From: GCA-2688265 sp964527395
GTDB lineage: Archaea > Nanobdellota > Nanobdellia > Woesearchaeales > GW2011-AR9
Length of the DNA: 64,000 nt
Direction of reading: 5' to 3'
NCBI GenBank assembly: GCA_964527395.1
Contig: CAZGQD010000002.1
Span: 1 to 64,000 of the forward strand
Below the pieces are notes generated by a model that had not been told where the DNA came from, did not search any database, and worked only from the letters and a program-made list of their open reading frames with translations. Numbering within the stretch: position 1 is the first letter of the stretch; every line of letters begins with the position of its first letter. Positions 24,833 through 33,331 of this stretch are shown here, piece by piece. The position numbers and the translations under genes are program-made.

Positions 24833-25207
24833 ATGGCAAATTCATCTAGAAGAGCAAACAGAAAAGCTAGCGGTGGAAGATATACTGAAGACCGTAGCAA
24901 AAGAAAAAAGGAACTAGTTAGATTCCCAGCTATGACTAAGTTAGAAGAAAAGAAATCTAAAACTATCAGAGTTGCTGGCGGAAACATTAAAAGAGTCCTT
25001 TTATCAGGAAATCAAATTAACGTTATCAAAAAAGACAACACTGCAGCTAAAACAACTATTAAAAACGTAGTTGAAAACCCTGCTAACTCTAACTTAATTA
25101 GACGAAACATTCTAACTAAAGGTGCTGTTGTTGAAACAAATTTAGGTAAAGTAAGAATTACTTCAAGACCAGGAAAAGACGCATGCTTAAACGGCGTTCA
25201 AATTTAA
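24833..25207 (+). CDS. rps8e: 30S ribosomal protein S8e
   Basis: 124 residues matching archaeal S8e along the length: N-terminal RKASGGRYTEDRSKRKKEL, central TIRVAGGNIKRVLL and C-terminal NILTKGAVVETNLGKVRITSRPG. It binds the small-subunit rRNA. A TATA box (CTTTATAAAT, 24801-24810) about 27 bp before the ATG predicts a leaderless mRNA. It stands alone, as S8e usually does in archaea. Confidence 0.95.
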   Translation: MANSSRRANRKASGGRYTEDRSKRKKELVRFPAMTKLEEKKSKTIRVAGGNIKRVLLSGNQINVIKKDNTAAKTTIKNVVENPANSNLIRRNILTKGAVVETNLGKVRITSRPGKDACLNGVQI

Positions 25208-25309
25208 TTTTTTTTTCTTAAACTAATTTCTATCTATCATTAAATCAACTATTCATAATTTCCTACCAAAAACCCATATTTTTCTATCAATTTACACGCC
25301 AAAACCATA

Positions 25310-25407
25310 CCCACTGGACAAACCACTTTTGTGCTTAAATTCTCCAATTTTGTGCTTAAATCCATGACCCACTCCCCACTGGACAGGTGCGGGTAGCGCT
25401 TATAAAG
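25310..25407 (+). promoter_or_regulatory. promoter with paired direct repeats for the two-gene micro-operon
   Basis: TTTTGTGCTTAAAT occurs at 25327-25340 and 25348-25361, 21 bp apart (two helical turns), nested between two copies of CCCACTGGACA at 25310-25320 and 25375-25385. A TATA box (CTTATAAAG, 25399-25407) follows, placing transcription start near 25430. The arrangement looks like paired operators for one or two DNA-binding proteins. No gene lies in this gap. Confidence 0.7.
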
Positions 25408-25471
25408 CAAACATCCCATCGTAATTCTATCAAACAACGAAATTAAACAATCAACAAAAGGGGTGCAAAAA

Positions 25472-25642
25472 ATGACAAACAATCTAAGGGACTTAAGTAC
25501 AAACACCATAAAAAGACTTTTCGAAGAGCAGGTTAAACAACTAACTATGCAAACTGTCGGAATCAATAATGAACCTATCCAATCTATAGAAAACCATCAC
25601 GCAAGAGTCTTCGATTTCCAACTAAGTGGGGGGTGGGTATAA
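25472..25642 (+). CDS. small unknown protein, 56 aa, first gene of micro-operon
   Basis: MTNNLRDLST start, with ribosome site GGGGTG 6 nt before the ATG and a strong TATA box 65 bp upstream. Charged and helical at the N-terminus (TIKRLFEEQVKQL), ending LSGGWV. No known family, signal peptide or membrane span. Its TAA overlaps the next ATG by one base (TAATG), showing translational coupling. The dedicated promoter, ribosome sites and hairpin terminator argue that it is real despite its size. Confidence 0.6.
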   Translation: MTNNLRDLSTNTIKRLFEEQVKQLTMQTVGINNEPIQSIENHHARVFDFQLSGGWV

Positions 25643-25833
25643 TGTTAAATCAAAATAATTACCTCACAAACAACACTGAATTTAGAACAAAGACATACGA
25701 ACGAGTTATGTATTTGCTATGGAAATACCAATCTCCAAAAATTAGCCTAGCTAAAACTCCCTTACAACAAAAGAAACTAGAATCTTTCCATACCTCTTTA
25801 ATTTTAGAGGATCCTTTCCTCGCTTTAGCTTAA
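25642..25833 (+). CDS. small unknown protein, 63 aa, second gene of micro-operon
   Basis: MLNQNNYLTN start, coupled to the upstream gene by a one-base stop/start overlap; a G-rich ribosome site (GGGGGGTGG) lies at the end of that gene. The composition is Gln/Asn/Lys-rich with a YERVMYLLWKYQ helix and a hydrophobic end (LILEDPFLALA). No family recognised. The layout resembles a toxin-antitoxin or regulator/effector pair, but neither sequence shows a known domain. Confidence 0.6.
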   Translation: MLNQNNYLTNNTEFRTKTYERVMYLLWKYQSPKISLAKTPLQQKKLESFHTSLILEDPFLALA

Positions 25834-25863
25834 CCAATCACAGTTCCATCCTAAAACACCTTT

Positions 25864-25922
25864 GGGGCAGCCATTCTTACCTCTGCCATCCTACTTCTTA
25901 TGGCTGCTCCCACCTCCTTTTT
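25864..25922 (+). terminator. hairpin plus T-tract after the micro-operon
   Basis: GCAGCCAT (about 25867-25874) pairs with ATGGCTGC (25900-25907), extended by G-C pairs, followed by CTTTTT at 25917-25922. It is the only clear stem plus T-run terminator seen in the window. Confidence 0.55.
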
Positions 25923-26003
25923 ACTCTGCCAACACAATTAATCTCCAAAAATAATGAACTTTTAGTCACAACACTTAAAACTATAACATAAACTTCAAAC
26001 ACT

Positions 26004-26579
26004 ATGGAAATCTTAAGTAAAAAAGACACCATTCTAAGAAAAAAAGAACTACAAAAACGTATTAAACAAGGTGCTATCTTCATTTATCCTACTGACACTA
26101 TCTACGGCATTGGTTGTGACGCAACAAACAAAGAAGCAATCACTAAACTACGACAACTAAAAAACCGTCCAAACGACAAAGCACTATCAGTTTGGGCCCC
26201 TAGCATTGATTGGATCAAAAAAAACTGCGACACTAACTCCCAAAACGCTCAAGAATACCTTCCTCTTCTACCAGGCAAATACACTCTTCTTATCCCTATC
26301 AAAAACAAAAATGCAGTAGCACAAAACACTGCTCCAAATAAAGAACTTTTAGGAGTAAGGCTTCCAGACCATTGGCTCCAATCTTTTTTCCAAGAACTAA
26401 ATTTACCAATAATTACAACTTCTGTAAACAAATCTGGAGAATCTTTCATGACTAGTATCGACAACCTTGACCAAAGAATAGGTAACCATGTTGACTTTAT
26501 TATTAACGATGGAGAAACCAAAAACAAACCTTCAAAAATAATCAATTGCAAGACGAAAGCAGAGATTGATCGAAGTTAG
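26004..26579 (+). CDS. threonylcarbamoyl-AMP synthase (Sua5/YrdC/YwlC)
   Basis: 191 residues covering the YrdC domain only, without the extra Sua5 domain. IYPTDTIYGIGCDA (ATP/threonine site), KLRQLKNRPNDKALS (KRP-like), LPGKYTLLIP, GVRLPDH and TTSVNKSG (SxN motif) are in the usual order. It makes threonylcarbamoyl-AMP from threonine, bicarbonate and ATP for the t6A modification of ANN-decoding tRNAs. It ends 5 bp from a convergent unknown gene. Confidence 0.92.
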   Translation: MEILSKKDTILRKKELQKRIKQGAIFIYPTDTIYGIGCDATNKEAITKLRQLKNRPNDKALSVWAPSIDWIKKNCDTNSQNAQEYLPLLPGKYTLLIPIKNKNAVAQNTAPNKELLGVRLPDHWLQSFFQELNLPIITTSVNKSGESFMTSIDNLDQRIGNHVDFIINDGETKNKPSKIINCKTKAEIDRS

Positions 26580-26584
26580 ATAAC

Positions 26585-27112
26585 TCACTCTTCTCTGATA
26601 TACATTCCAAGTTCACGATGAATAATACTAAATCCATAATCAATATGTAACTCACCTAAAATTGGCCACATTTTTCTTTGCAAACTATCTCTTGCTTTAT
26701 AACAAATTTCACTTCTACTTACATTAACAACTAGCAAATTTGCCTCTCTTGGTACTACATTTTCTAGATAATCATCTTCATCGATTCTCTCAAAAATTCC
26801 TCCTGCCTCAGCAGCATAACTTTGAAGTTCAGCAACTCTTTGCTCAAAAGAAATTTCTGGTAAATCATTATACGTTTCAACTAAAGCTTCATAACCAATA
26901 TGATTCCTATTTTTTTCTCCTATTGCTCTGATCTCCTCTTCTGAAAATTGTTCATAATGCTCAGCTAGCAAAGCAGCCTCTGCATCTGAAAACTTTTCAA
27001 AGATCCCTGAAACTCCTGCTGCCATCATTTCTAAATCTCCAAAACTTTGATGATAAAGTGCTGGAGGTCCTTCCTGACTATGCAATAACACATACAATTG
27101 TTGTTCTTCCAC
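26585..27112 (-). CDS. unknown acidic protein, 175 aa
   Basis: No family recognised. Acidic and helical; two parts look alike around AAGVSGIFEKFSDAEAALLAEHYEQ (about 31-55) and SYAAEAGGIFERIDEDDYLE (about 97-116), which may be a weak internal duplication. No signal or membrane segment. Convergent with the Sua5 gene, 5 bp apart. Confidence 0.6.
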   Translation of the reverse strand: MEEQQLYVLLHSQEGPPALYHQSFGDLEMMAAGVSGIFEKFSDAEAALLAEHYEQFSEEEIRAIGEKNRNHIGYEALVETYNDLPEISFEQRVAELQSYAAEAGGIFERIDEDDYLENVVPREANLLVVNVSRSEICYKARDSLQRKMWPILGELHIDYGFSIIHRELGMYIREE

Positions 27113-27228
27113 AAACTAAAAGTAATAAAAAGCAACTTAAAAACATATCTAAACTCAAGAATATAACTAAAGCAACTATCAAAAAACCTAAGCTATATAA
27201 AGCATAAAATACTTCTTTAAAGATCAAG

Positions 27229-27909
27229 ATGGTTGATTTTGCTTCAATAATATCACTTTTAGGACAAGGTTTCGTAGAACTTCTTAAAGCTCCTTTTCAA
27301 AAACTAGAAATTTGGTGGTATTTATTCCCTATTCTTACACTTTGGTTAATCTTAGAAATTTACTTTGGTGAACACAAATCAGAAAAGATGGGTTGGAACA
27401 CTGCTCTTGGTAACGGTTTTTCATTAACTTGGGTTACAATAGAATCCATGAGAGTTTTGTTCGAGATGCAATACTCAAACTTCTTTTTCAGATTCATGGT
27501 TATCTTCCTAGCTCTATCTTATGGAGTTTTCATTATTTATGTAGCTTTCACTCACAAATTCGAAGAAAAAGTCACTTTTGCTCTAACTGGTACAACTCCA
27601 ACTTACTTCCTTTCAGCTACAATGATACTTTGGGCCCACAACACTTTCACTCTAACAATTTGGACGCTCATTGATTTAGTCATCCTCTTAGGAATTTTCA
27701 TTGTAATCTCAATAATTCTAAAAAAGCTCCTTCCAAGTAAAAGTTCAGGTGGAGATCATGAATACGAAAAGTTCGGCTTTGATGACAAAAGCTCTTCTAG
27801 CAGTTCAAGTTCCAGCAGTTTCGAAGACTCAGCTTTCGGATCAAGTAGCAGCGAAACAAATGACTCAAGCAGCTCAGGTGGAGCAATGGACTTTCTTAAT
27901 TTTAAGTAG
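27229..27909 (+). CDS. membrane protein with Ser-rich acidic tail
   Basis: 226 residues with about four to five membrane spans (about 28-45, 84-106, 120-137, 142-165), a basic segment after the last span, and a cytoplasmic-type tail with a run of ten Ser, SSSFEDS and SSSSETNDSSSSGG. Such low-complexity tails are disordered and may be phosphorylated. A TATA box (CTATATAAAGC) lies about 33 bp before the ATG. Family unknown; likely conserved among DPANN (inference). Confidence 0.65.
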   Translation: MVDFASIISLLGQGFVELLKAPFQKLEIWWYLFPILTLWLILEIYFGEHKSEKMGWNTALGNGFSLTWVTIESMRVLFEMQYSNFFFRFMVIFLALSYGVFIIYVAFTHKFEEKVTFALTGTTPTYFLSATMILWAHNTFTLTIWTLIDLVILLGIFIVISIILKKLLPSKSSGGDHEYEKFGFDDKSSSSSSSSSSFEDSAFGSSSSETNDSSSSGGAMDFLNFK

Positions 27910-27959
27910 ATTCTCTAGAACCACAAACAATAAATACTTCCTATAACCAAAAAAAAAGC

Positions 27960-28241
27960 ATGAAAACATGGAAAAAAATAGGAGTAATACTTGGTTTATC
28001 TGCAGCAGGATATGGATTCTACAAAGCCGTTGATTTAACAATGGACTTAAGATCTTCTGCTAGACAAGCAGAATATGATTCAAACCTAAATCAAGCAAGA
28101 ACTCTATTAGACACAAACGGTGACGGAACCTTATCACCTCAAGAACTACAACCATTCTACCAAACAACTAACACTACTACTGAAAACTTCAGACCTAAAC
28201 AAGGCCAATTAGAATCATTCCTAAACTCATACAACCCCTAA
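27960..28241 (+). CDS. membrane-anchored single EF-hand protein
   Basis: 93 residues. An uncleaved N-terminal anchor (IGVILGLSAAGYGFYKAV) is followed by one EF-hand loop, DTNGDGTLSPQE (about residues 52-63), with Asp/Asn/Asp at positions 1, 3, 5 and Glu at 12, so calcium binding is expected. The C-terminus is Gln/Asn-rich. It overlaps the convergent aminopeptidase gene by 4 bp. Confidence 0.65.
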   Translation: MKTWKKIGVILGLSAAGYGFYKAVDLTMDLRSSARQAEYDSNLNQARTLLDTNGDGTLSPQELQPFYQTTNTTTENFRPKQGQLESFLNSYNP

Positions 28242-29287
28242 AAAACCAACTTCTCTCCATCTATATAAATAACAGGATCTTTAAAAGTCTGGTCTCCATG
28301 AAAGATTGTCTTAATTGCTCCACCAAACCAAGAGTTACTTCCAATTCCAATATGCGCAGTCCCTTCAACTTTCTCATCCATTAAAGCAACACCCATCAAA
28401 TTCACATTAGAATTGATTCCTATCCCAAACTCTCCAATCATCCTAACTCTATGAGGATATTTAGCACGAGCTTCAAACTTCTCAAAAGTCTTAACTAAAA
28501 GTTCAGCCTGCTCACCTGTAACTTTTCGAATCTTTCCTTTCTCTATTTCAAGTGTAACTGGACTATCAAGTAAACAACTCCCGCTTTCATGACGTATACT
28601 TCCATCTATCACTAATTTACCATTCACTCCCTCGTACCCTTTTGGTGCAATATAAACTTCTCCAGCAGGCAAATTCCCACCTTTGCCATAATCTAAATAA
28701 TTTCCATCATTACTAATAGAAGTCATCTCACTAATATCAATTAACAACTCAGTTCCCATTTTGGTCCACACTCGAACTTCATTACCTTTATCAAGCAATT
28801 TCTTAATCTTCCTACCTTTTCGTTGCATTCGAGTATAATTCACATTCATAGCTTCTACAAACATCTCAAACTGAGAGTTACGTGCATCACGAAGGCCAGT
28901 AGCTGAAGCAAAACGATGTCCTTTTTCACGACAAAACTTTCGAAAACTGCTCCCAGAACCAAAACGCCCCAATTTGTTAGAAACAGCCACTAAAACAACA
29001 GATTTCTCAGGCAGCATAGAAAGTGACATTTTCACATGCTTGTCCACATGCATAAACCCTTTCTTTTCTTCTTGAATTACTAAATGCACATCATGTTTCT
29101 TATCAAGCAAACCAAGGTAATATCCACGAGCGAGCATTAATGCAATATTATGCCCAGAACTACCATAATCAGTAATAATCAACACTTTCTCATCCACTTT
29201 TGGCTTAATACATTGCTTTAATACTGAATAAAAAGTATCAGCATGCTTTGCCACCATCTGTTCATGCATTTTTGTCAAAGAAAACAT
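28238..29287 (-). CDS. aminopeptidase, M29/AmpS-like (COG2309)
   Basis: 349 residues. NLPAGEVYIAP (first metal Glu), IGEFGIGIN (second Glu), EGTAHIGIGSNSWFGG (His) and IKTIFHGD (metal His-Asp) are in the order of the M29 thermophilic aminopeptidases. The N-terminal half (VLIITDYGSSGHNIALML) matches the substrate-side domain. It should release N-terminal residues from peptides in the cytoplasm using two divalent metals. Length is slightly under the usual 370-410. Confidence 0.85.
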   Translation of the reverse strand: MFSLTKMHEQMVAKHADTFYSVLKQCIKPKVDEKVLIITDYGSSGHNIALMLARGYYLGLLDKKHDVHLVIQEEKKGFMHVDKHVKMSLSMLPEKSVVLVAVSNKLGRFGSGSSFRKFCREKGHRFASATGLRDARNSQFEMFVEAMNVNYTRMQRKGRKIKKLLDKGNEVRVWTKMGTELLIDISEMTSISNDGNYLDYGKGGNLPAGEVYIAPKGYEGVNGKLVIDGSIRHESGSCLLDSPVTLEIEKGKIRKVTGEQAELLVKTFEKFEARAKYPHRVRMIGEFGIGINSNVNLMGVALMDEKVEGTAHIGIGSNSWFGGAIKTIFHGDQTFKDPVIYIDGEKLVF

Positions 29288-29355
29288 AAGAAAGTCACAA
29301 CGTTATCTACTTAAAAAGATTGTTAGACTCAAGAAGCCAAAGGAACTAAAAAACA

Positions 29356-30318
29356 TCAGGCTCTCTTAACAATCTTAGCAATAAAAAAACCACCAGTGTC
29401 ATTATCTTGTGGCCAAACCCGAATGGTCTTCTTAACTTCTGAAGAATACTCCTTCCCTTCAAAGAAAACTACAGGCTCACCTCGAACCAATCCAGGCAAT
29501 ACTTCCTCAGAAACTACGCAAACTTCAGCATTAGTCCGTTGTTTAAGCAAATAATCAATCATTCCTTCATTTTCTTCAGGCTCAAGTGAACATGTAGAAT
29601 AAACTAAAACCCCTCCAACCTTCAAATTATCAAAACCAGCCAAAATCAACTTCTTTTGCTGATTTGCAATCTTCTTAACCATATTTGCATTCCACATTCG
29701 AATTGTTTTCAAACTTTTCCGTATTGTTCCAGTCCCACTACAAGGTGCATCAACAAGTACCCGATCAAAAGATTTACCAGAAATTCGTTCCCCATTCATA
29801 ATTGTTATAATTGTATTTGTTATCCCACAACGCTGCAAATTCATTCCAAGTGCAGTAATTCTAAGACCACGATAATCATTAGCAACAATCAAACCTTTGT
29901 TTTCCATCATCATTGCAATTTGTGTGGTCTTACTTCCTGGCGCAGAACACATATCTAGTACAGTTTCACCTGGCTGAGCCTCTAAAACAAGTGGTGGAAT
30001 CATCGAAACTGCTTCTTGGACATAGATCTTACCAAGTTTGTATTCCTGCAAGTTCCCCACATCACGTCTGTCAGGATGCGATATCCAAAAACCAGAACTA
30101 CACCATGGTATAGCTTCCAACTTCCATCCTTTAGCAGAAATACTCTCTCGAACAGATTCAACACTAGCACGGATTGTATTGACTCGAATAGAACGCTTCA
30201 TAAAAGATAAACAATACTTCTTGAGCAATTCAAAATCAGTCAAAGCACTATAACGTTCAATAAAACCTGGCTTAAACTCATACTTCTCTGTTCCTGGTAT
30301 TGCTTCTACTTCACTCAT
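29356..30318 (-). CDS. NOL1/NOP2/Sun-family RNA m5C methyltransferase
   Basis: 320 residues from the ATG MSEVEAIPG, chosen because a TATA box (GGCTTAAAAAGG, about 30342) lies about 27 bp upstream; a TTG five codons earlier is less likely. RVNTIRAS (substrate side), VLDMCSAPGSKTTQIA (SAM), VDAPCSGTG (catalytic Cys) and VYSTCSLEPEENE (second Cys) are complete, so the enzyme should be active. It methylates cytosine in tRNA or rRNA; the exact site is not predictable. Confidence 0.92.
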   Translation of the reverse strand: MSEVEAIPGTEKYEFKPGFIERYSALTDFELLKKYCLSFMKRSIRVNTIRASVESVRESISAKGWKLEAIPWCSSGFWISHPDRRDVGNLQEYKLGKIYVQEAVSMIPPLVLEAQPGETVLDMCSAPGSKTTQIAMMMENKGLIVANDYRGLRITALGMNLQRCGITNTIITIMNGERISGKSFDRVLVDAPCSGTGTIRKSLKTIRMWNANMVKKIANQQKKLILAGFDNLKVGGVLVYSTCSLEPEENEGMIDYLLKQRTNAEVCVVSEEVLPGLVRGEPVVFFEGKEYSSEVKKTIRVWPQDNDTGGFFIAKIVKRA

Positions 30319-30394
30319 AAACAAACAAAACAAGCCTCCCTTTTTAAGCCTTAACCTAGAAAATTAGCTAAATCAGCATACCAAAACTTTCTTT

Positions 30395-31000
30395 TCAGCC
30401 ATTTATAGTTACCTTTTTCATAAATTGAACAAATTTATCTTGTCCAAATAAGATAACTCCCTTATCCACAGATTCTATAAAAGCTTTATTGGGCTTCAAT
30501 AGTTCATATTGAAACTCATTTTCAGTAAATTTGATAGCATGAATTCTCTTGTCCAAAGTCATTTGAGCAGCATCCAAAACGCTCTGAACCTTCAAAAATT
30601 TACCTTTTTTTGCCACAACTACTAGGTCTATATCACTAGCTTTCTTATAAGAATGAAGCACACTTCCAAATAAAATCAAAAATTCACATTCACTTTCCAA
30701 TTCAGAAAAATTTACCAACCAACGCTTTCTTTTTACTGCAAATTTAGTTAGATAATAAGAAATCAACTTTTCAACTAAAATATTCCCAAAATTAAGAGTC
30801 ACTAAAGTCATACTTGTCTTCCCAGAACCAATTTTCTCAACTAAAACAAATTTCTCTTTCTCAAGTTTTTTTACAGCTTTCCAAACTCCTACTCTACTAT
30901 TTCCTAACTTTTCAGATAAAGAACTTATAGTCCACCTTCTAGAAAAACCTCTAAAAATTGATAAAATTACTCTTCCTTCTAAATTTCCAACTATTTCCAT
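30395..31000 (-). CDS. winged-helix protein fused to MNT-type nucleotidyltransferase
   Basis: 201 residues. Residues about 14-60 form a winged helix (ISSLSEKLGNSRVGVWKAVKKLEKEKF); residues about 105-160 carry FLILFGSVLHSYKKASDIDLVVV, the GSx10DxD core of minimal nucleotidyltransferases. Similar fusions act as autoregulated antitoxin-like NTases or unlinked regulators. A 25-bp palindrome lies between its TATA box (ATTTATAAG, about 31035-31043) and the ATG, consistent with self-repression. No partner HEPN gene is adjacent. Confidence 0.75.
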   Translation of the reverse strand: MEIVGNLEGRVILSIFRGFSRRWTISSLSEKLGNSRVGVWKAVKKLEKEKFVLVEKIGSGKTSMTLVTLNFGNILVEKLISYYLTKFAVKRKRWLVNFSELESECEFLILFGSVLHSYKKASDIDLVVVAKKGKFLKVQSVLDAAQMTLDKRIHAIKFTENEFQYELLKPNKAFIESVDKGVILFGQDKFVQFMKKVTING

Positions 31001-31004
31001 TTGA

Positions 31005-31029
31005 TTAACAATTATTAATTATTAGTTAA
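31005..31029. promoter_or_regulatory. palindromic operator of the winged-helix/NTase gene
   Basis: A 25-bp imperfect palindrome bounded by TTAAC and GTTAA, placed 4 bp upstream of the ATG and downstream of the TATA box. A protein bound here would block initiation. Its use by the adjacent winged-helix protein is inferred from position. Confidence 0.5.
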
Positions 31030-31129
31030 TACTTATAAATCTTACCCTCAAAAATAAGCTAAATTACCTTAAAAGAATATAATCAAACAAATCCCCAAAA
31101 ATAACCAAAAACAACTAAAACTAATTTCT

Positions 31130-32077
31130 CTAAGAATTCCTTCTCAAATACTCAACTACTTGTTCACAAACTCCAAGTGCAGCTTTGTAATAGTCCTCTA
31201 CAGGATCTTTATCATTCTTAGTAAGCACATTAAGTACAGAATCATTTCCACTAGAATCACGTTCAACTGGCAACTTTCCTTCACCAATCACAAACAACTC
31301 TTTCTCAGGATGAGTTAACCTTTTAAGTCTAGCATAAATATTCTCTACAACAGACAACAGCTTCAATTTGTCATATGTCCCTTCTTCATCAGTAAGTTCA
31401 GAAAAGGCATTATAAAGTTCACGTGGAATCACAATTTTGGAACGAATATCTTTAGATCCACCCTTTTTGTCACTATAAACCCGTCCAACTACAAAATTAA
31501 TCGCTTTACATTTATCTTCAATCGCTCTAATTGTAACAGAAACTTTCTCATCATCAAGTTCCACAGCAGCTAGTTCCGAAGAAACATCTTCAGTATTGGT
31601 ATAGATCACTGAATTAGAATCAACTGCCTTTCTACTACTAGTCACTGGATGTACAAAACTAAGTATCATTGCATACACATAAGACACAACTAAATTCAGA
31701 ACAGTTAGCATTCCCCCATCCATTGCAGCAAGTTCAGGAATCACATCTAAAGACCAAACCACATAAAACAACACTCCAAACAATAAAGGTAACAAATAAA
31801 GTAACTCCACCATTTCCTTTCCACGAAATAATAAAGTAAATATGGTCACTAGATAAAGTAAAACTGGTAAAAACCCAAGCCCAACCACAAACGGATTCTC
31901 TGGGATTGATACAGACAACAAAAACAAGAACAACAAGTAAAGCCCAAATGAAAGTGCAACTATAGCTTTAAGTCCCATTTCATGTAACTTTTCAGAAAAA
32001 GATCTTTTTCTAACATAAGGTTTCCTAGAAGAAGTTTTTGATCTCCTAGACTTAACTTTCATTGCTCTACCAGCCAT
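31130..32077 (-). CDS. membrane protein with basic N-terminus and soluble C-terminal domain
   Basis: 315 residues. A strongly basic start (KVKSRRSKTSSRKPYVRKRSF), four membrane spans (about 37-56, 62-80, 88-106, 122-143), then about 170 residues of soluble domain (EDKCKAINFVVGRVYSDKK... EQVVEYLRRNS). No family recognised; the layout recalls DPANN-specific integral membrane proteins. A TATA box (CTTTTATATGC, about 32101-32110) about 27 bp upstream predicts a leaderless mRNA. Confidence 0.6.
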   Translation of the reverse strand: MAGRAMKVKSRRSKTSSRKPYVRKRSFSEKLHEMGLKAIVALSFGLYLLFLFLLSVSIPENPFVVGLGFLPVLLYLVTIFTLLFRGKEMVELLYLLPLLFGVLFYVVWSLDVIPELAAMDGGMLTVLNLVVSYVYAMILSFVHPVTSSRKAVDSNSVIYTNTEDVSSELAAVELDDEKVSVTIRAIEDKCKAINFVVGRVYSDKKGGSKDIRSKIVIPRELYNAFSELTDEEGTYDKLKLLSVVENIYARLKRLTHPEKELFVIGEGKLPVERDSSGNDSVLNVLTKNDKDPVEDYYKAALGVCEQVVEYLRRNS

Positions 32078-32175
32078 CTATAAAGAAACAAACAAATGTA
32101 GCATATAAAAGTTTTGTTCTAACTGATCCATCAAGAACAAACATTTATTAACCAAAATACCTAAACTAAACTTAA

Positions 32176-33153
32176 ATGCAATCCTCTAAAAAAAAGTATA
32201 AAGAGCTATTCGAAACTTTAGAATATCTTAAACCCTTCAAATTCAAAATATTTCTCATAGTTATAAGCAGTATAATCATGATCTCATTTGGCCTTGTCCC
32301 TATTGAAATTTTCAAAAGAATCATAGATGAAGCTATCCCTGCAAAAAACATATCTTTGGTCTTCATTATGGTTGGAATCATCATCGGAACTCATATAACA
32401 AAACTAATAATTAGATACTTCCATGATTTATTGTTAACAAAAATGCAATTAGACGTTGCTAGAAACATGCAAATTGACTTCTTTAAAAAATATCAAGAAA
32501 CTAAAACTACTAAATTTGATACTGGTCAATTAATGGAAATCATAATATATGATGTTAAAGAAGTAACAAAATCTGTATTCAACTTGATTATTTCTCCAAT
32601 TTTAGATATAATTGGTATCCTAATCACAATTGCCTACATGTTTACTGTAAGTCCCATCTTAGCTTTAGTTTCTATAGCTTTTATCCCTATTTTTCTTGGT
32701 TCAATCATTCCTGTAAACAAAATCATTAGAAAAGAATACACTCAAATCAAAAAAGCATACGCTAAGATATATAGTACTTTTGAAAAAAAACTAATAAAAT
32801 TCTCTAATGTATTAAAAACAAATTCACATAAAAAAGAAAGAAAAGATTTAGACAAAAAAATAAAGCAATTTGATAATGTTGATTATGACTTTAAAAAATT
32901 CTCAATAAAAATTCAAAGCTATCTTGAATTAATTGGTGACATTGCTCCATACACAGTCCTATTAGTAGCAACATACCTAATAATAGAAGGCAGATTCGAA
33001 GTTGGTACTTTCATTGCCTTTAGTATGCTTATGCCTAGACTCTTTGGACCTGTAAAAAGTCTTGCTTCTAAAGAGGTAGAATTTCAAACTTTAATAGTTA
33101 CAGCTAAACGAGTCTTCGGAAAGCTAGATAAAGCAACACAAAAAAAGAAATAA
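32176..33153 (+). CDS. ABC exporter transmembrane domain without ATPase domain
   Basis: 325 residues covering only the type 1 exporter membrane domain: six spans, coupling-helix region TGQLMEIIIYDVKEVTK, and the linker ending VEFQTLIVTAKRVFGKLDKA where the nucleotide-binding domain normally begins. Full-length half-transporters are about 580 residues. The frame ends cleanly with TAA after KKK and no Walker A, signature or Walker B follows in any frame up to 33.33 kb. Either a separate ATPase is encoded elsewhere or this is a truncated copy. Confidence 0.75.
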   Translation: MQSSKKKYKELFETLEYLKPFKFKIFLIVISSIIMISFGLVPIEIFKRIIDEAIPAKNISLVFIMVGIIIGTHITKLIIRYFHDLLLTKMQLDVARNMQIDFFKKYQETKTTKFDTGQLMEIIIYDVKEVTKSVFNLIISPILDIIGILITIAYMFTVSPILALVSIAFIPIFLGSIIPVNKIIRKEYTQIKKAYAKIYSTFEKKLIKFSNVLKTNSHKKERKDLDKKIKQFDNVDYDFKKFSIKIQSYLELIGDIAPYTVLLVATYLIIEGRFEVGTFIAFSMLMPRLFGPVKSLASKEVEFQTLIVTAKRVFGKLDKATQKKK

Positions 33154-33218
33154 ACCAATAATTTCTCACATTCTAAACGCTTTTTTCTCTTCTCAAAAAA
33201 ATCATTCTAAACTAAAAT

Positions 33219-33306
33219 AATATATTCTCCCAAAATATACTATTAATTAATAATATATTCTACCAAAATATACAAAACACTATTAATATATTACCAAAAG
33301 ATATAT
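33219..33306 (+). repeat. three 22-bp direct repeats at 33-bp spacing before DUF4143 gene 1
   Basis: AATATATTCT-CCAAAATATAC-like units begin at 33219, 33252 and 33285, exactly 33 bp apart (three helical turns). The third unit runs into the TATA box (GATATATAAAT, about 33299-33310), which lies about 27 bp before the ATG at 33332. A protein binding the array would reach the core promoter, so autoregulation is likely (inference). Confidence 0.75.
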
Positions 33307-33331
33307 AAATGATAACCATTTATAAACAAAC

